From Pomacea canaliculata (lineage: Eukaryota; Mollusca; Gastropoda; Architaenioglossa; Ampullariidae): a stretch of DNA of 64,000 bases. The DNA is taken from positions 12,840,192 through 12,904,191 of the forward strand of contig NC_037603.1 of the NCBI RefSeq assembly GCF_003073045.1. Reading direction: 5' to 3'. Position 1 is the first letter of the stretch, and each line of letters starts with the position of its first letter. This document shows, in pieces, positions 48,151-61,209 of the stretch. A program made the translations under genes and the position numbers. The notes below the pieces were generated by a model. The model saw nothing but the letters and a program-made list of their open reading frames with translations. It was not told the DNA's origin and did no database searches.

Positions 48151-49339
48151 TACATATCAGATAATTACAGTCTGACAGGAGCTTGTTTGTAAAATGCACT
48201 ATGACCTTTGAACTTCACCTGACCTCACACTACTGTCAGTAAGTTACAGTCATGATGCTGAATTCAATGTCTCTTTGCACTTTGTCATCCTTGTAATAAT
48301 GCATGAAATCCTTACTGTACTTCACAGATATTATGTAGCACTTGTCTGGTTTACACACCCTTCACTCAGCTAAAACTTAATTCTTGCGAAGGAGTTGAAA
48401 TAAAAGTGAACACTGAAGAGCAGTTAAATGTGGGGAACTGTTTACACTATCTAAGTATGAGTTGACAGTTGGTGATTTGATGACTACAGGTCTTAAGTAC
48501 ACGTGTTAGTAATTATTTTTGCTTGTGTATGGGTAAATCTTTGTTCTTCTGTGTATTCATGTTTGTGTTTGTGGCTGAATAGTTGAAAAATGTTTGGGCG
48601 GAACTGCAGCACTCTGCCTTTTTTTCTAAATAATAAATTGTTTATGTCCGATTCTGTCGAAGTCATCAACACTCTTAGAAATGCTTTTTTCAGCCGTGCA
48701 CAATTCTCAAGAAGATGACAAACTAGTTTAAAGTGTTAATTATTGTGAATTTCACAATATTTTTACAATTGTCGGTACACTTTCAGTGTGATGCACTTGA
48801 AACACATAACTGATGGGAGAGAAAAGTAAACTATTTCTGTGTGTTTGTTTTTCATTTCAACGCCTTGTTTAGAGGGAATCAGGTACCCAATCAAAAAATT
48901 AATTCATCTGGGTATTTACCAGAGAAGATTGATTGAGCCACATCGCTTAAGTATATTTGATTGGATGGCGTGCTTTCAATGCACATACTTCTCCTCTGAC
49001 TATATTATATTTTTATATTATTCTTATCGTCTGACTACTATTGCCCAGAAATACTTCCGACCTGCAAGAGAGGACATCAACACATTATGAGTGAGTCATT
49101 GTGTCCGTTCTATAGACTATACAGAAAAGTCTTTAACCTACCGCCCAGCCAGTGACATGGTTTATATGACCTTTTGTCATTTGCATACTACGATTGGTGC
49201 CTTCAGTGCTACTCACATCTCACCAGAATGGTTTTATTTTTCTTCTCATAAGCAGCTGCTACCCACAGATTTACTAAGTCTCTGTCTCTCATTATATACT
49301 AGTGTCAAATAAGACACATTGAGAAAAAAAGATATCTTT
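48151..49339. other. Spacer with no recognised feature
   Basis: AT-rich sequence with short ORFs (for example 48839-49090) that have no domain or splice support. No match to other parts of the window was noticed. Confidence 0.5.
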
Positions 49340-50250
49340 AACGACTTTATTCATTGCCACAAACTCATCCTTCATCCTTCTTGTACAAATCCATGAATAC
49401 AGGTGTTGAGTTGGGTGGGGAATAGTGTTTGCTTTGCGGTTACAGTAATTTACAGCTTTCAATTTTATGTTGATAAACAGTTTGATAAATCCCACATACG
49501 CTTGAGTTCATCTTTATAATTAATTATATTTATATCTGATATCGCTACATACGGATAAGATTGTTTGCTATGTTGTCCAGAGTTTGATGTAAGTTTAACA
49601 AAGAAATAATTTGGGTCACTTAAGCTTTCATCTTTCATCTGACTTTCTCCATTTTTAGAACATATCTCTTTGTGCGAGTATGAATGAATATATAAGGGAG
49701 GCAAGTACTGAAACTTTAGTTCTTCCATTATAGATTACTTCCCTTTAAAGGTTAGGCAAGAGTCAACGGATCAGATATTTCGTTATGTTTGAAAGTAGGC
49801 AGAATTCTGTGATCAAGCGCCATGTGAAAGTCGGTTACTTGTTAAAGAATTCTACATGGATCTCTACTCAAACAACTGAAAATAAGAAGAAAACAGTAAA
49901 AAAACAGTAAATACTAAAATTCTAATTTATATTCTAATAAAATATGTTTGTTTGGTACTTTATGTTTGTTTATATCTTGTGAAAATTTTTTTTTTGCTTA
50001 ATTCTAACGGTTGAGCTATCACCCGATTAGTGAATTCTCTGTCGCATACACTTACAATCTTTCATTTCATTTTACTACCAGTAAACAAAAACTAAATTTC
50101 TTAAAATTTACACCAGGTAAATGTTTTTAAAATGCTCTTTAAGAAAGAGAACCATCGATAATTGTCAACATTGTAGGTTAATAGATATAATTTTAAAAAA
50201 TATCGGTAGAAGTTACATTATGACCGGCCTCTTAAATGAGTTTTTCATCC
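49340..50250. repeat. Segmental duplication block on the 3' side of gene E
   Basis: Matches 57280-58200, which lies on the 3' side of gene F. Shared strings include ATCCATGAATACA-GTGTTG, TAATTAATTA with ATATCGCTACATA-GGATAAGA, TACTTCCCTTTAAA and ATAATTGTCAACATTGT. In F the block ends about 70 bases from the gene. At E a further 1.8 kb separates them. Confidence 0.75.
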
Positions 50251-52057
50251 TTAATAAACATAGACGTGCGCGCGCGCAAGTAAGCTAATATAAGTAGTAA
50301 ACAATAATTTCATACACGCACTCCTTTCCTGATTGAAGTGAGAGGACAGGGGAGATAAGGCAGGAAAGCTACGTCATAATTTGCTTACTTCCCTTTAGCC
50401 TTGAGTATTTAGTGATGTGTGATCATCATTTCTCCTTATTGTGTCGTGTCATCTCGATACTTCTTACCAATAATATTATGTAATATTGACGAGCATTCTT
50501 AACAAACTAAGCTATCTTCATTCTTTGTGTATGTCGTCACGTGCTTGACACCGTTTTTTTACTTATGTTAGTGTTACAGATGGCTTATTCATGAATGACA
50601 TGCAAGTTATCAGCTCTTGACAGACACAAACACATTGCTTGCATTTTTTTTTTGTCTTTTACTTAGATGGACTCCTCAGTGATCATCCCTGTAATGCCTA
50701 CAATGAAAAGCTCAAATCTCCAAGGTGACGGCGAGCACGTGAGGTGTACAGTGTACAGGTCAGTCCGGCGAGAAGTTCAAGGAGCTACACAGGTTATTCC
50801 AACATCAAACGTTTTCAACACGCCTTTGAATTTCCGGATTTTTTTACATGTTGACAGAGCATTTAGTGGTCATGTCTGGGGTTGACAATGACATTCCTTT
50901 CCTTCAACTTCAGGGTGATGTGTATGTTTGTGTGTATGTTTGTGTGTATGTAGTAGAGGGAGTAATCAAGTGTAGTCTATGTTGGTAAAGCGTTGTGTAC
51001 CTGACTTTGGTTGGCGACAAGCGTTAAATAGGTTCTGATGATTTTTTTAAATACTTTTTTCATCTTTATCAGACTTTTTGCTTTACTTTATGTTCCTCTT
51101 TATTTGATTATTTTTGCCTTTTTATCTGTTGTTGTTCTTCTTCATTATTATTATTTATTCATTGTTAATATTATCAATATTAAATTTAAAATTAAATTTA
51201 GTTTTAATATTAGTAATATATAGTAGGTAAATTTTAAGAGTTTGTGTAGTTTTTTTTTTTTAGTTTATTTTGTTTTGTTTATGGCAGTGCATGATTTTCA
51301 GAAGACATTAAGAACATGTACTACCAGGTCTTGTAAAGCAATGTGAGCCTCATTTTAGTTGTAAATAACGAGATATAAGTTTTTGACTGAGGATTCTTCT
51401 TCTTAATCTACTCCTTTTTATTTTCTGAGTTTTGCTAATAATATTATTATTAATGAGGAGTTTCTTCAAGTTTTTTCAATTATACAATCTATACACAAAA
51501 CATAAAATGCTACCACTTAAAACAATTTCCATAAAATAATATATTCAAAATAAAAAACATCCCTGGCAATGTACCAAAAAAACTTTTATCAATCTCTCCT
51601 CATACCCTACCTTATGGAGAAAGAAGCAGCTCACCATAGAAAATGTAGCTGTAGTAGTTTGCCCTTGCCTTATAGTTGTAGCTTAAATATTAAAAAATCG
51701 CTTTCACCCAAACTACACTATTATTTAAGGAACTTCGCACATTTCCAACATATGCTCGACATAGTAATTTATATCATAGGTAAACAACACAAATACTAAG
51801 CGTTTGCGTTGGTATTTAGTAGGTATTGTGTGAATTTCAGAAGATAGTAATACATCTCGTTGAACCCCACTTTGATTGGGGTAAGGGCAATTAAAGTTTA
51901 CGAATGATTATTCTTCTTGTTAACAGTGCTATTAATTAATTAGAATCAAGAGGAAAAAAGGTGGTTAATTGTTTTGAGTTTGCTTAAGTCTTTTGAATCT
52001 GAGTGTCTAATTATCTTCAGAAGACACGAGAGAGATAGGTGATGATAGAAAAGTTGA
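50251..52057. other. Spacer 3' of gene E with no homologue at gene F
   Basis: The 3' flank of F passes straight from the shared block to the gene, so this 1.8-kb stretch was inserted at E or lost at F. I found no element ends or coding domain. ORFs at 50667-50885 and 51569-51799 are unsupported. Confidence 0.45.
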
Positions 52058-54873
52058 TCACTTGTCAGTCAGCAGCCCGAGTCTCTCCACAGCCAGAGCT
52101 CGTAGAGCTCTTCGTTGTACTTTTCCATTGGGATTGAGAGGAAACTTGTCAAACACCAGACACACCTTAGGAACGCTTAGTTCTGCCTGCTTGCTCAACT
52201 GGACAAAACTGTCCTGGAAATACTCGGCGCATGCGCGAAGGAGGTGGTCAGGAACCACGCGCGGGGCTTCCGGTCTGGGATCCTGCACGACGCACACACA
52301 TGGAAGGTTCTCGAAATCCTTGTCGGGGATAGCCACCACAGCCACGTCATGCACTCCGGGACACTCCATGAGGTGGGACTCCAGTAGCTGGGAGTATCAG
52401 CCACAACAATAATCAATTTTATGAATGGTTGAGTGAATTCTATTACCATTTTAAAAAAGGTAATTACTTTGAAAAAGCTACGAAGGATTTAAATTATTCT
52501 TTGAAGCTAGTCATTTTTATAAAAATAATTTACAATTTATTCGTCTTTCGTTCTAATCCCCCCCTCCAAAAAAAAAATTACCTGTGGGTAAAACCTCCAG
52601 CTGCTTATGGCAATGACCTCCGATTGTCTCCCCTCAACAAAGAGATCACCCTCGTTGTTGATGTAAGCAAGGTCTCGAGGTCTGAACCACCCGTCTTCTG
52701 GTGTGGCGTCTGCTGTGAGATCTGGCTGATTGAGGTACCCGGTGAAGAAGCCGTTGTGTTTGATCATTACCTCCCCTTTGGTGTTGGGAGGAACTTCTCT
52801 CAGATTGTCGTCGACAATTTTCACTGCCATTCCGTCTACATGCCTCCCGCAGTTAAAATTCACGACCTAGGTAACGAGATTGGAAAACACGTAACAGTAT
52901 ATATTTTTCACAAAAAATACCCCACTAATTCATACAGAAATAAAGGCAGATAACAAAATACAGACTAAATTATAATGATAAATCCTTAAAACGACACGAG
53001 CTAGCTCTCACACAAGTATAAAGAAAGGTAAGCACAACAATTATTGTATGATATTATGTGTGTATGTATGCGTGTATTGTGGACGCGTGCATTTCAGTTC
53101 CCAGGTGTAATAAACTTTTTTTTCCGAACAGTAATCACTCTGTGTACCTTGCCGGGATCGTCGTAGGTTTTGTATGAGACAAAACCTACTTCAGTGCATC
53201 CGTAGACCACCCTCAGCTCAGAGGTCAAAGGTCCTATGGCAGGGGCAACATCTGTCCTGACTGCGTTGGCTCCAGTGATGATCAAGGGCAAGCGCCACGT
53301 GACGTCACACTGCAAGAGGTCAGCGCGTGCCAGTAGGGTCTTGATTGTTGGCGGTAATAACACTGCGCTGTCAACGGACTCTTTCTTCAACAAGTCCATC
53401 AAGAACTTGGCCTCATCATTTGGAGGAGCTCCTTTTGTACATCATTATCATCAATCAGCAATCATCAATAATCATCATCATCGCCAAATTCTTTTTTTAA
53501 TCATCTTTTATCTTCTTCTTAATTCGATTCCTTTATGTTACTTTTGTTTCGTCGTTTTCATTCTTAAATTTTCCTTTTCTTTCTTCTTATTTATCTCATA
53601 ATTATCTGAAGTCAAAGTGTAACGACAAGCATTTAAATGAAACTCACCTTTGAAGTAAGGAACTACCTTCGTCTTCCCACTCGTAAAATATATCGAAGGA
53701 TAGCCAGACATCCAACCAAATGAGCTGGAATTGTAGTGGACTCCCATTTTGGGTCTTGACTCTGTGTGGAGGCAACACTGGTAATAATTTAACCCCATGG
53801 TCATGACCTCCCTGGAAAAAAACAACATCGTAAAGTACAGTTATCTGACGCATGAGGAGGAATAAAGCGATGTGTATATCTAAGATTGTTGTAAACTATT
53901 CACATTACTAAAAAATAAGCCGCCGTTTCTCGTACCTGTGGGTTCTGGTCACTAGCTTCGGTTGCCCGGAGCTACCAGAGGTCGCGAAAATCGTCGTGAC
54001 ATCATCAGGACTGACGTCAGCAAGGTCTCCTTCTTCCTCAGCGACTACAGCTACCAAGAAGGACAACTGTGAGAAGCGATTACAGAAGATAACAGATTTT
54101 AACGACGGAACAGCTTCGCTGATGACCGATGGAGCAGACAAGTTGGGGATGAAGGTCTGTAGGGCAGCGATGGCTTGTTGGTCTGTCTCGTCCACCACTA
54201 AGGTCGTGACGTCAGCGTTTTTCATCAAAGGCGAAATGTCGGATCCGTCTCTGTACTGCATGTTTGTACACATCACTGTCGCCCCTAGCAACTCCGTTCC
54301 AAGGGCGATCAACATCTGCTCTGGTGATGTCGGAACGAGGCAGAGAAGGACGTCACTTTTGCACACGTTTCGCTTATGAAGCCAACTGGCTGCTCTGTTA
54401 ACAAATAAAGGAGTTCAAAGCATCAACTGTTTTGTTCTGCTTTACATTTATTCAGAGAATTCTGTTTTCAATATATATGGTTAAAAGACTAACGTTTGTA
54501 GAGAACTGTAGTACAAAAATGGAAATTAACAATGCCATAGAACTTGTTTTATCCACTCCGGCAATGCAACATATTTCTTATTCTAGCAATAAGTCTTTGA
54601 GGCTTGTTTGAAGCTACTTACAATATTGTCACACACAAGTGAACAGACACAAATAATAAACAGCGCTTCTAGAGACGGTTATACAGAAATTGACCATCCA
54701 AAGCTGAACATTTACTTCATGTACCTGCGTGACATAGAGAACAGCTCCTTCCTTGTGTAAGCAAACCGCTGGCCGTCAGGAGTGACGTAGACAAACGCCA
54801 GCGTCTCTGGCGACGTCACACTCCAGTAACGTAATCGAGACGTTACTGTGTCATCAGCAGACAATCCAAACAT
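52058..54873 (-). CDS. Acyl-CoA synthetase-like adenylate-forming enzyme, copy E
   Basis: Coding exons are 54873-54725, 54394-53936, 53811-53648, 53431-53148, 52866-52582 and 52387-52058, giving 556 residues. Motifs are TSGSSGQPK (188-196), YGCTEVG (334-340), a variant PRD (415-417) where the family usually has (T/S/P)GD, GRQSEVI, and catalytic lysine 536 in PLNPNGKVQR. Exon 2 is nine bases shorter and exon 3 twelve bases longer than in A-D, changes shared only with F. The start follows an acceptor (TTTGCAG) that implies a non-coding upstream exon. The frame is open throughout, so this is the only apparently functional copy on the minus strand. The C terminus LLTDK is not a peroxisomal signal. 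Confidence 0.88.
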
Positions 54874-54894
54874 TCTTCTTTTGGGGGATTTTCT

Positions 54895-55250
54895 TCTTTA
54901 CAGTCTGCAAACGCATGGATATAAAATAAGAAAATCACATGTATGAACGAAGAGAGTACGGGAGAGAACAAGCAATGGAGTGAGCACGAAAAAGAAATGG
55001 AGAAATAAAGAAAATGAAAATAGATACAGGAAAGAAGAAAGTAAAAAGAAAGATGCAGAGAAAGCAGAAATATAGAGCAAAGGAGAAATAATGAAAAGGA
55101 ACGAAGGGAGAGGTAGGATGAACGAGAAAGGTAGAGAGAAAAATAAAACGTAAGATGAGAAAACATGAATAAAGACAGCAAGAGAGTATTAATTTAATCT
55201 TACCAGTTCCTACAAGGCTAAGTGAGCTGTCATCAATCGAGAAGTTATTT
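54895..55250 (-). repeat. Gene-proximal 5' flank of E, shared with F and an orphan copy
   Basis: On the plus strand this purine-rich stretch (many GAGAAAGAAG-like words) and the following CTACAAGGCTAAGTGAGCTG match 62165-62530 and, more weakly, 47815-48150. It probably contains the promoter and non-coding exon of E, but no TATA box was recognised. Confidence 0.6.
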
Positions 55251-55660
55251 GTGCATGGGTATTCACCATTTACATCGTAAAAAATATTTTAAAGGAGAGA
55301 AAGTGTCGTCTACAATTTGCTGGAAACAAAGCTTTTCCTGTAAAAGAAAAAACTCCGTAGCGGCCTTTAGGGAGCAACCATCGGTTGACTCATGGGATGT
55401 TTGAAACCTCGATCATCTTTTGTAAAATCGATGTTATAAACTTCACGATGATAAAATAGTTGTCAGAGAACTTTATGGTTTACTCTGTCGTGCTGACTAT
55501 AAATATATGTACATTTATTTTAACAGTAGAGATACGAAAAAGCATACTTACAATGACACCGTTTTCTACCCTACAGAAACTCTCTTTGACTGTTAAGTAT
55601 ATTCAGTTAGTTACTGTATATATCCCCCGTTGCTCTTGACATTCACAAATTTTGATTTTA

Positions 55661-56560
55661 CATGCATGACATTGTGGTAAACAGTAAATCTGATCCGCCT
55701 CTGACCCATGACCCTCACCAGAAGCTATCCTCTTTACTAGTGTCCTCTACAGCCTCCACGTATAAACATTTTGCTTTGTTGAGAAATAGAAATGTTTTTG
55801 ACAGTTTATTAGTGAAGATCTTGACTCAAACCTTCCACCGTGACAGAGAGATTTTATGATATCGTTATTCCTCTGGAATCTCTCACTCTATATTAGCGAT
55901 GGTGTTTAAGTGGTCATGTAGACAGACAGGTTCGGGAGATTGTTATGGTGAAAATATATGTAAACACATTTATAATGAATACAATTATAATGGGCGCGCG
56001 ATGTGGCTCGTGATCGCTGCTACTTCTTCAATGGAAAGCCCGCAAAAAATAATTCCTTCAACAGAAAAGAAATGACTACAGATAACATTTTTTCATCGTC
56101 TCAACTATCATTCTGATGGCCACGACAATTGCTTTGTCGAAAGCTGCTAATGCTTTTATATATTTCATGGAAAATATATATATACCTGCGATCAAGGAGG
56201 GTCAAGAATAGGTCGAAATTAGAATAATACAGACATTGGGGTGAAGTCTAAACATGTCTCATTTGTGTAAAAGTTGTGTGTCGGTGTTATGGTGTATGTT
56301 ACCGTCACTAATGCGCAGGTGTTGGCTTGGTGTAGGTCGAGCACTGCTCACTGACCTCAGGGAGGAGGATTATCTACTGGCCGCATTCAGTCCATGACTT
56401 CACTCACACCAGGTCACGTGACACGTTTATTAGGCACACGACAGTCTTAAGTGACAGATTGATGATAAATATGATGAGGATGGGGAGGCAGAGGCGGATG
56501 AAGACAGTCTACAGGACCAAGAACGTGTGGGATAGAATGAGTAGAGAAAAGTAGACTGAA
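55661..56560. repeat. Segmental duplication block, copy 2 (upstream of E)
   Basis: Second copy of the block at 45849-47370. It opens CATGCATGACATTGTGGTAA. It lacks about 100 bases near 55860 that copies 1 and 3 keep around AATAGAGAAACCAAAAGAAACC. Confidence 0.75.
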
Positions 56561-57279
56561 GGAGCTCGTGCGTGTGTGCATCGTGGTGCATGTCTGTGTG
56601 TGTGTGTCACGGACCAGTGTCTCAGTGTTTTCTTCTTGTATTATATTTCAAACCCTGTGAGTGGATGTCTCTAATGACTTCCATAACCTCCCTTCAGACA
56701 GCGAGGTTGGTCATTTTTTGTGGGTCAGTATGAGAGGGTGCAAGGGGGGTGGACTGATCTTCATGTTTTGATTGCAAGACTTAAATAATGCCGATCAGTG
56801 GAGCCCTAGAGGATCGTTAGTACTCTGTAAGGACGTAGAGTGTTGCGACTATTTATGTTGTTGTTTACCAAATCCTAAGCCAACAACGACAGGAAAAAAA
56901 TAACATGATTTGAGCAGCCTCTGGCCATTATTTTGTTGTTTGTTGAAAGAACGCGCAATTGTCAGGTGTGAGTGTGTTGGTAGAAACATTCGTGCATTGA
57001 GTGTATCTGTGTGTGGAGGGGTGGTTGTGGGATGTGTGGGCGTGTGCGTGTGCGTGTGCGTGTGCATAATATTTTAGGAATAACTTAGTGTGGCCTGTAC
57101 ATGTCATAAATATTAAAATGAATTTTGGAGGAAAAAATATTTCCCCCGCCCAAACTAAACTATGACATTTCAACAAACACTACCGCTTCGTAAACGTCAG
57201 GGTAGAAAGAAAATATAAAACAAACATGACAAAAATTAATAGTAATAACCAAAAGTAACTCAGGAAGATAATCATTATG
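56561..57279. other. Spacer between E upstream block and F downstream block
   Basis: No gene is seen. It contains CGCGCAATTGTCAGGTGTGA at 56951, shared with 47733, and a GT-rich run near 57005-57065. Confidence 0.45.
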
Positions 57280-57698
57280 AGAAGGATGAAAATGTCATGA
57301 ATCCATGAATACATGTGTTGGGTTGGGCGGGGAATAGTTTTTACTTGGTTACAGGAATCTACAGCTTTCATTTTTATGTTTATAACCAGTTTAATAAATC
57401 ACATATACGCATGAGTTAATCCTTATAATTAATTACATTTTTGTTTTATATCGCTACATATGGATAAGATTATTTGCAATGTAGTCGAAAGATTGATGTA
57501 AGTTTAACAAAGAAAAAAATTCGTGTCACTTAAGCTTTCATCTTTATCTGCTTTCTTCTTTCTTAGAACAAATCGCTCTGTGCGTAAATATATTAATACT
57601 TAAGGGAGGCAAGTACTGGAACCTTTAGCAGTTGTACTACTATAGATTACTTCCCTTTAAAAATATTAGACATTCACCAAAAACAAACAAAAAAAAGC

Positions 57699-57739
<41 letters not shown>

Positions 57740-58200
57740 AACAAAACAAAAAAAGTCAACCGATCAAGCATTTCGTTATGTTTGAAAGTAGGCAAAGATT
57801 CTGTGTTCAAGCCTCATTTTAAAGTCAGTTAACGGTTACTGAATTCAACATAGTTTTGTACTGCAACAACAAAAAATAAGATTTAACCAGTCAGTAATAT
57901 TTAAATTCTAATGTATATTCTAATAAAATGTATGTTTGTTTAGATCGTGTAAATACTTTTTTTCTTATTTTCTAACGGTTGACCTATTTTCCGATTATTG
58001 AATTGTTTGTCGAATACAGTTACAATCTTTTATTTAATTTTACTACCAGTAAATAAAACCTTTACTAAAATTTACACCACTTAAATCTTTTTAGTTATGC
58101 TCTTGAAAACGGAGTATCTTCGATAATTGTCAACATTGTTGGTGAATACATTTGAATTTTTAAAAGATCAGTCGAATTTCAATCGCGGCATTCAGCGCTT
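57280..58200. repeat. Segmental duplication block on the 3' side of gene F
   Basis: Partner of 49340-50250. It contains a (CAA)n microsatellite at 57698-57740 that the partner lacks. Confidence 0.75.
57698..57740. repeat. (CAA)n microsatellite
   Basis: About 14 CAA units inside the 3' flank block of gene F. Confidence 0.95.
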
Positions 58201-59930
58201 CGTCCACTGGTAGCATCTCCCTACGTGCCGATTCAGTTTAGTGTCTTAAAATGTTTCGGATGATGTTTTTTTTTAAGAGTCCGTTGTCATTCCGAGCCCG
58301 AGTCTGTCCACAGCCAGAGCTCGCAATGCTCGCCGCTGCACCTTTCCATTGGGATTGAGAGGAAACTTGTCAAACACCAGACACACCTTTGGAACGGCTA
58401 GTTCTCCCTGCTTGTTCACCTGAAGAAAACTGTCCTGGAAATACTCGGCGCATGTTCTAAGGAGTTCGTCGGGCACTAAGAGCGGGGCTTCCGGTCTGGG
58501 ATCCTGCACGACGCACACACACGGAAGGTTGTCGAAGTCCTTGTCGGGGATAGCCACCACAGCCACGTCATGCACTCCCGGACACTTTATGAGGTGGGAC
58601 TCCAGCAGCTGGGAATATAAACCACAAGATTTATCAATTTTATGAATGGTTGGGTGAATCCTATTACCATTTCAAAAAAGGTAATTACTTTTAAAAAAGC
58701 TACGAGAGATTTAAATTATTCTTTGAAGCCAGTCATTTTTATAAAAGTTATTTACAATTTATTCGTCTTTCGTTCTAATCCTTAAGAAACATACCTGTGG
58801 GTATATCATCAAGCTGCCTATGGCGATGATCTCCGATTGTCTCCCCTCAACAAAGAGGTCACCTTCGTTGTTGATGTAAGCAAGGTCTCGAGGTCTGAAC
58901 CACCCGTCTTCTGGTGTGGCGTCTGCTGTGAGATCTGGCTGCTTGAGGTACCCGGTGAAAAAGCCGTTGTGCTTGATCATTATCTCCCCTTTGGTGTTCG
59001 GGGGAACCTCTCTCAAATTGTCATCGACAATTTTCACTGCCATTTCGTCTAGAGGCTTACCGCAGTTAAAGTTGACCACCTAGGTAATGAGATTGAATAC
59101 CAGTAACATATTTTTATTTGCGAAAAAATTCTCGACGAAGAAATAAATAATGGCAGAGAACAAAATACAGACTGAAGTATAATTTTACGACAGGTTAAAG
59201 GCGTTCAAACCCCCCTGTACTCGTGAATTTACCCTCGTTAAAAAAATTATTAAAAAATAACTAAACAAGATAAAACAACAATTCAAATTTATTATGACAG
59301 ATAAAGATGTGTAGAAGTGAGCAGTTTTACTTTAATCGTGCTTGAGAACTCACTTTTATGACAATCCAACCAAAATTAGGTGTATACAGTGAATTTTGAA
59401 AAAAAGGTGGGTTTTTTTTTACACATTTCAAACATGGCGTGGCCCGAAATTTGGGAGCAGATGAAAACCATTTTTACACGTACTCGCTCTCACACATACG
59501 CACAGAAGCATAAACAAACGTACGGATATTGATTAAGTATGATATTATGTATGAAAATGTGGGAGTATTGTGGACGCGTGCATTTCAGTACACAGGCTTA
59601 ATAACGATTTGTTTTCGTACAGTCATCACTCTGTGTACCTTGCCGGGGTCGTTGTAGGTCTTGTATGAGACGAAACCAACTTCAGTGCATCCGTAGACCA
59701 CCCTGAACTCTGAGGTCAAAGTTCCAAGGGCATTGGCAACATCTGTTTTGACTGCGCTGCCTCCAGTGAGGATCAAGGGCAAGCGCCACGTGACGTCACA
59801 CTGCAAGAGGTCAGCGCGTGCCAGTAGAGTCTTGATTGTTGACGGAAATATTACTGCGCTGTCAACGGACTCTTTCTTCAACAAGTCCATCAAGAACGTG
59901 GCCTCATCTTTTGGGGGAGCTCCTTTTGTA

Positions 59931-60000
<70 letters not shown>
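59931..60000. repeat. (ATC)n microsatellite next to the exon 4 acceptor of gene F
   Basis: About 23 uninterrupted ATC units, read GAT on the gene strand. They end eight bases before exon 4 of gene F (59922). E has only a few such units here. Confidence 0.95.
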
Positions 60001-61209
60001 GCTATCAATTTAAAATTTGTGTCTTTATTCTTTTTTCCTGCGATTGTTTTTCTTAGTTCTTTTTTTAATTGATCAACTTTATGATCAATTTTTTTGTAAA
60101 CTTTTACCTATATCGAAATCCTATTCCTTTATGCTGCTTCTGTTTTGTATTTTTCCTTCCTACATCTTCCTTCTGTTTCTTCAGCTTTATCTGAAAATTA
60201 TCTTTAGCCAAAGTGTTACGACAAGCATTTAAATTAAAGCTCACCTTTAACGTACGTAGCTACCCTCGTCTGCCCGCTCGTAAAATATATCGCAGGATAG
60301 CCAGTAAACCAACCGAATGAGCAGGAGTTGTAGTGGACGTCTGTCTTGAGTCCTGACTCTGTCTGGAGGGTACATTGGTAATAATTTAGCCCCATGGTCA
60401 TCACCTCCCTGCAAAAACACGGTGTCAAGTACACTTATCTGACGCATGAGATGGAACCAAGTGGTCTACATATGTAAGATGTTTATAATCTATTTATATT
60501 ACTTGGGTGGAAAGTCGATTCTCGTACCTGTGCGTTCTGGCCACTAGCTTCGGTTGCCCTGAGCTACCAGAGGTCGCGAAAATCGTCGTAACATCATCAG
60601 GACTGACGTCAGCAAGGTCTGCTTCTTCCTCAGCGGCTACATCTACCAAGAAGGACAACTGTGAGAAGCGATTACAGAAGATAACAGATTTCAACGACGG
60701 AACAGCTTCGCTGATGACCGATGGAGCAGACAAGTTGGGGATGAAGGTCTGTAGGGCGGCGATGGCTTGTTAATCTGTCTCGTCCACAACTAAGGCCGTG
60801 ACGTCAGCGTTTTTCATCAAGGGCAAAATGTCGGATCCGTCTCGGTACTGCACCTCTGCACAGATCACTGTCGCCCCTAGCAACGCCGTTCCAAAGACGA
60901 TAAGCATCTGCTCTGGTGATGTTGGAACGAGGCAGACAAGGACGTCACTTTTGCACACGTTTCGCTTATGAAGCCAACTGGCCGCTCTGTTACCAAATAA
61001 AGGAGTTCCAAGCATCAATGCTTTGTGTTACTTTGCATTTATTTAGAAAATTGTTGAATCTATACTATAATTATGTTCTAAAGAGAAACTTTTGTAGAGA
61101 ACTGTAGTACTTCAAAAAATGCACACTATGTTACAATTTCACAACAATACAATCGAACTTTATTTACCCCCAGGGAGAACTAAACATATTGCCCGTTCAA
61201 GCAATAATA

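Noticed and set aside
50667-50885. Plus-strand ORF with GDGEHVRC, slightly like PDGERYAY of exon 1
   Set aside because: The similarity does not extend to neighbouring residues or to the DNA around it, so a relic exon is not supported.
54843-55181. Minus-strand ORFs rich in Ser, Phe and Leu (also near 47816-48110 and 62218-62459)
   Set aside because: They translate the purine-rich 5' flanks of the synthetase genes. The hydrophobic look comes from T/C-rich composition, and the true coding start of E lies in another frame.
59733-60072. ORFs with long histidine or isoleucine runs
   Set aside because: Translation of the (ATC)n microsatellite, antisense to exon 4 and intron 3 of gene F.
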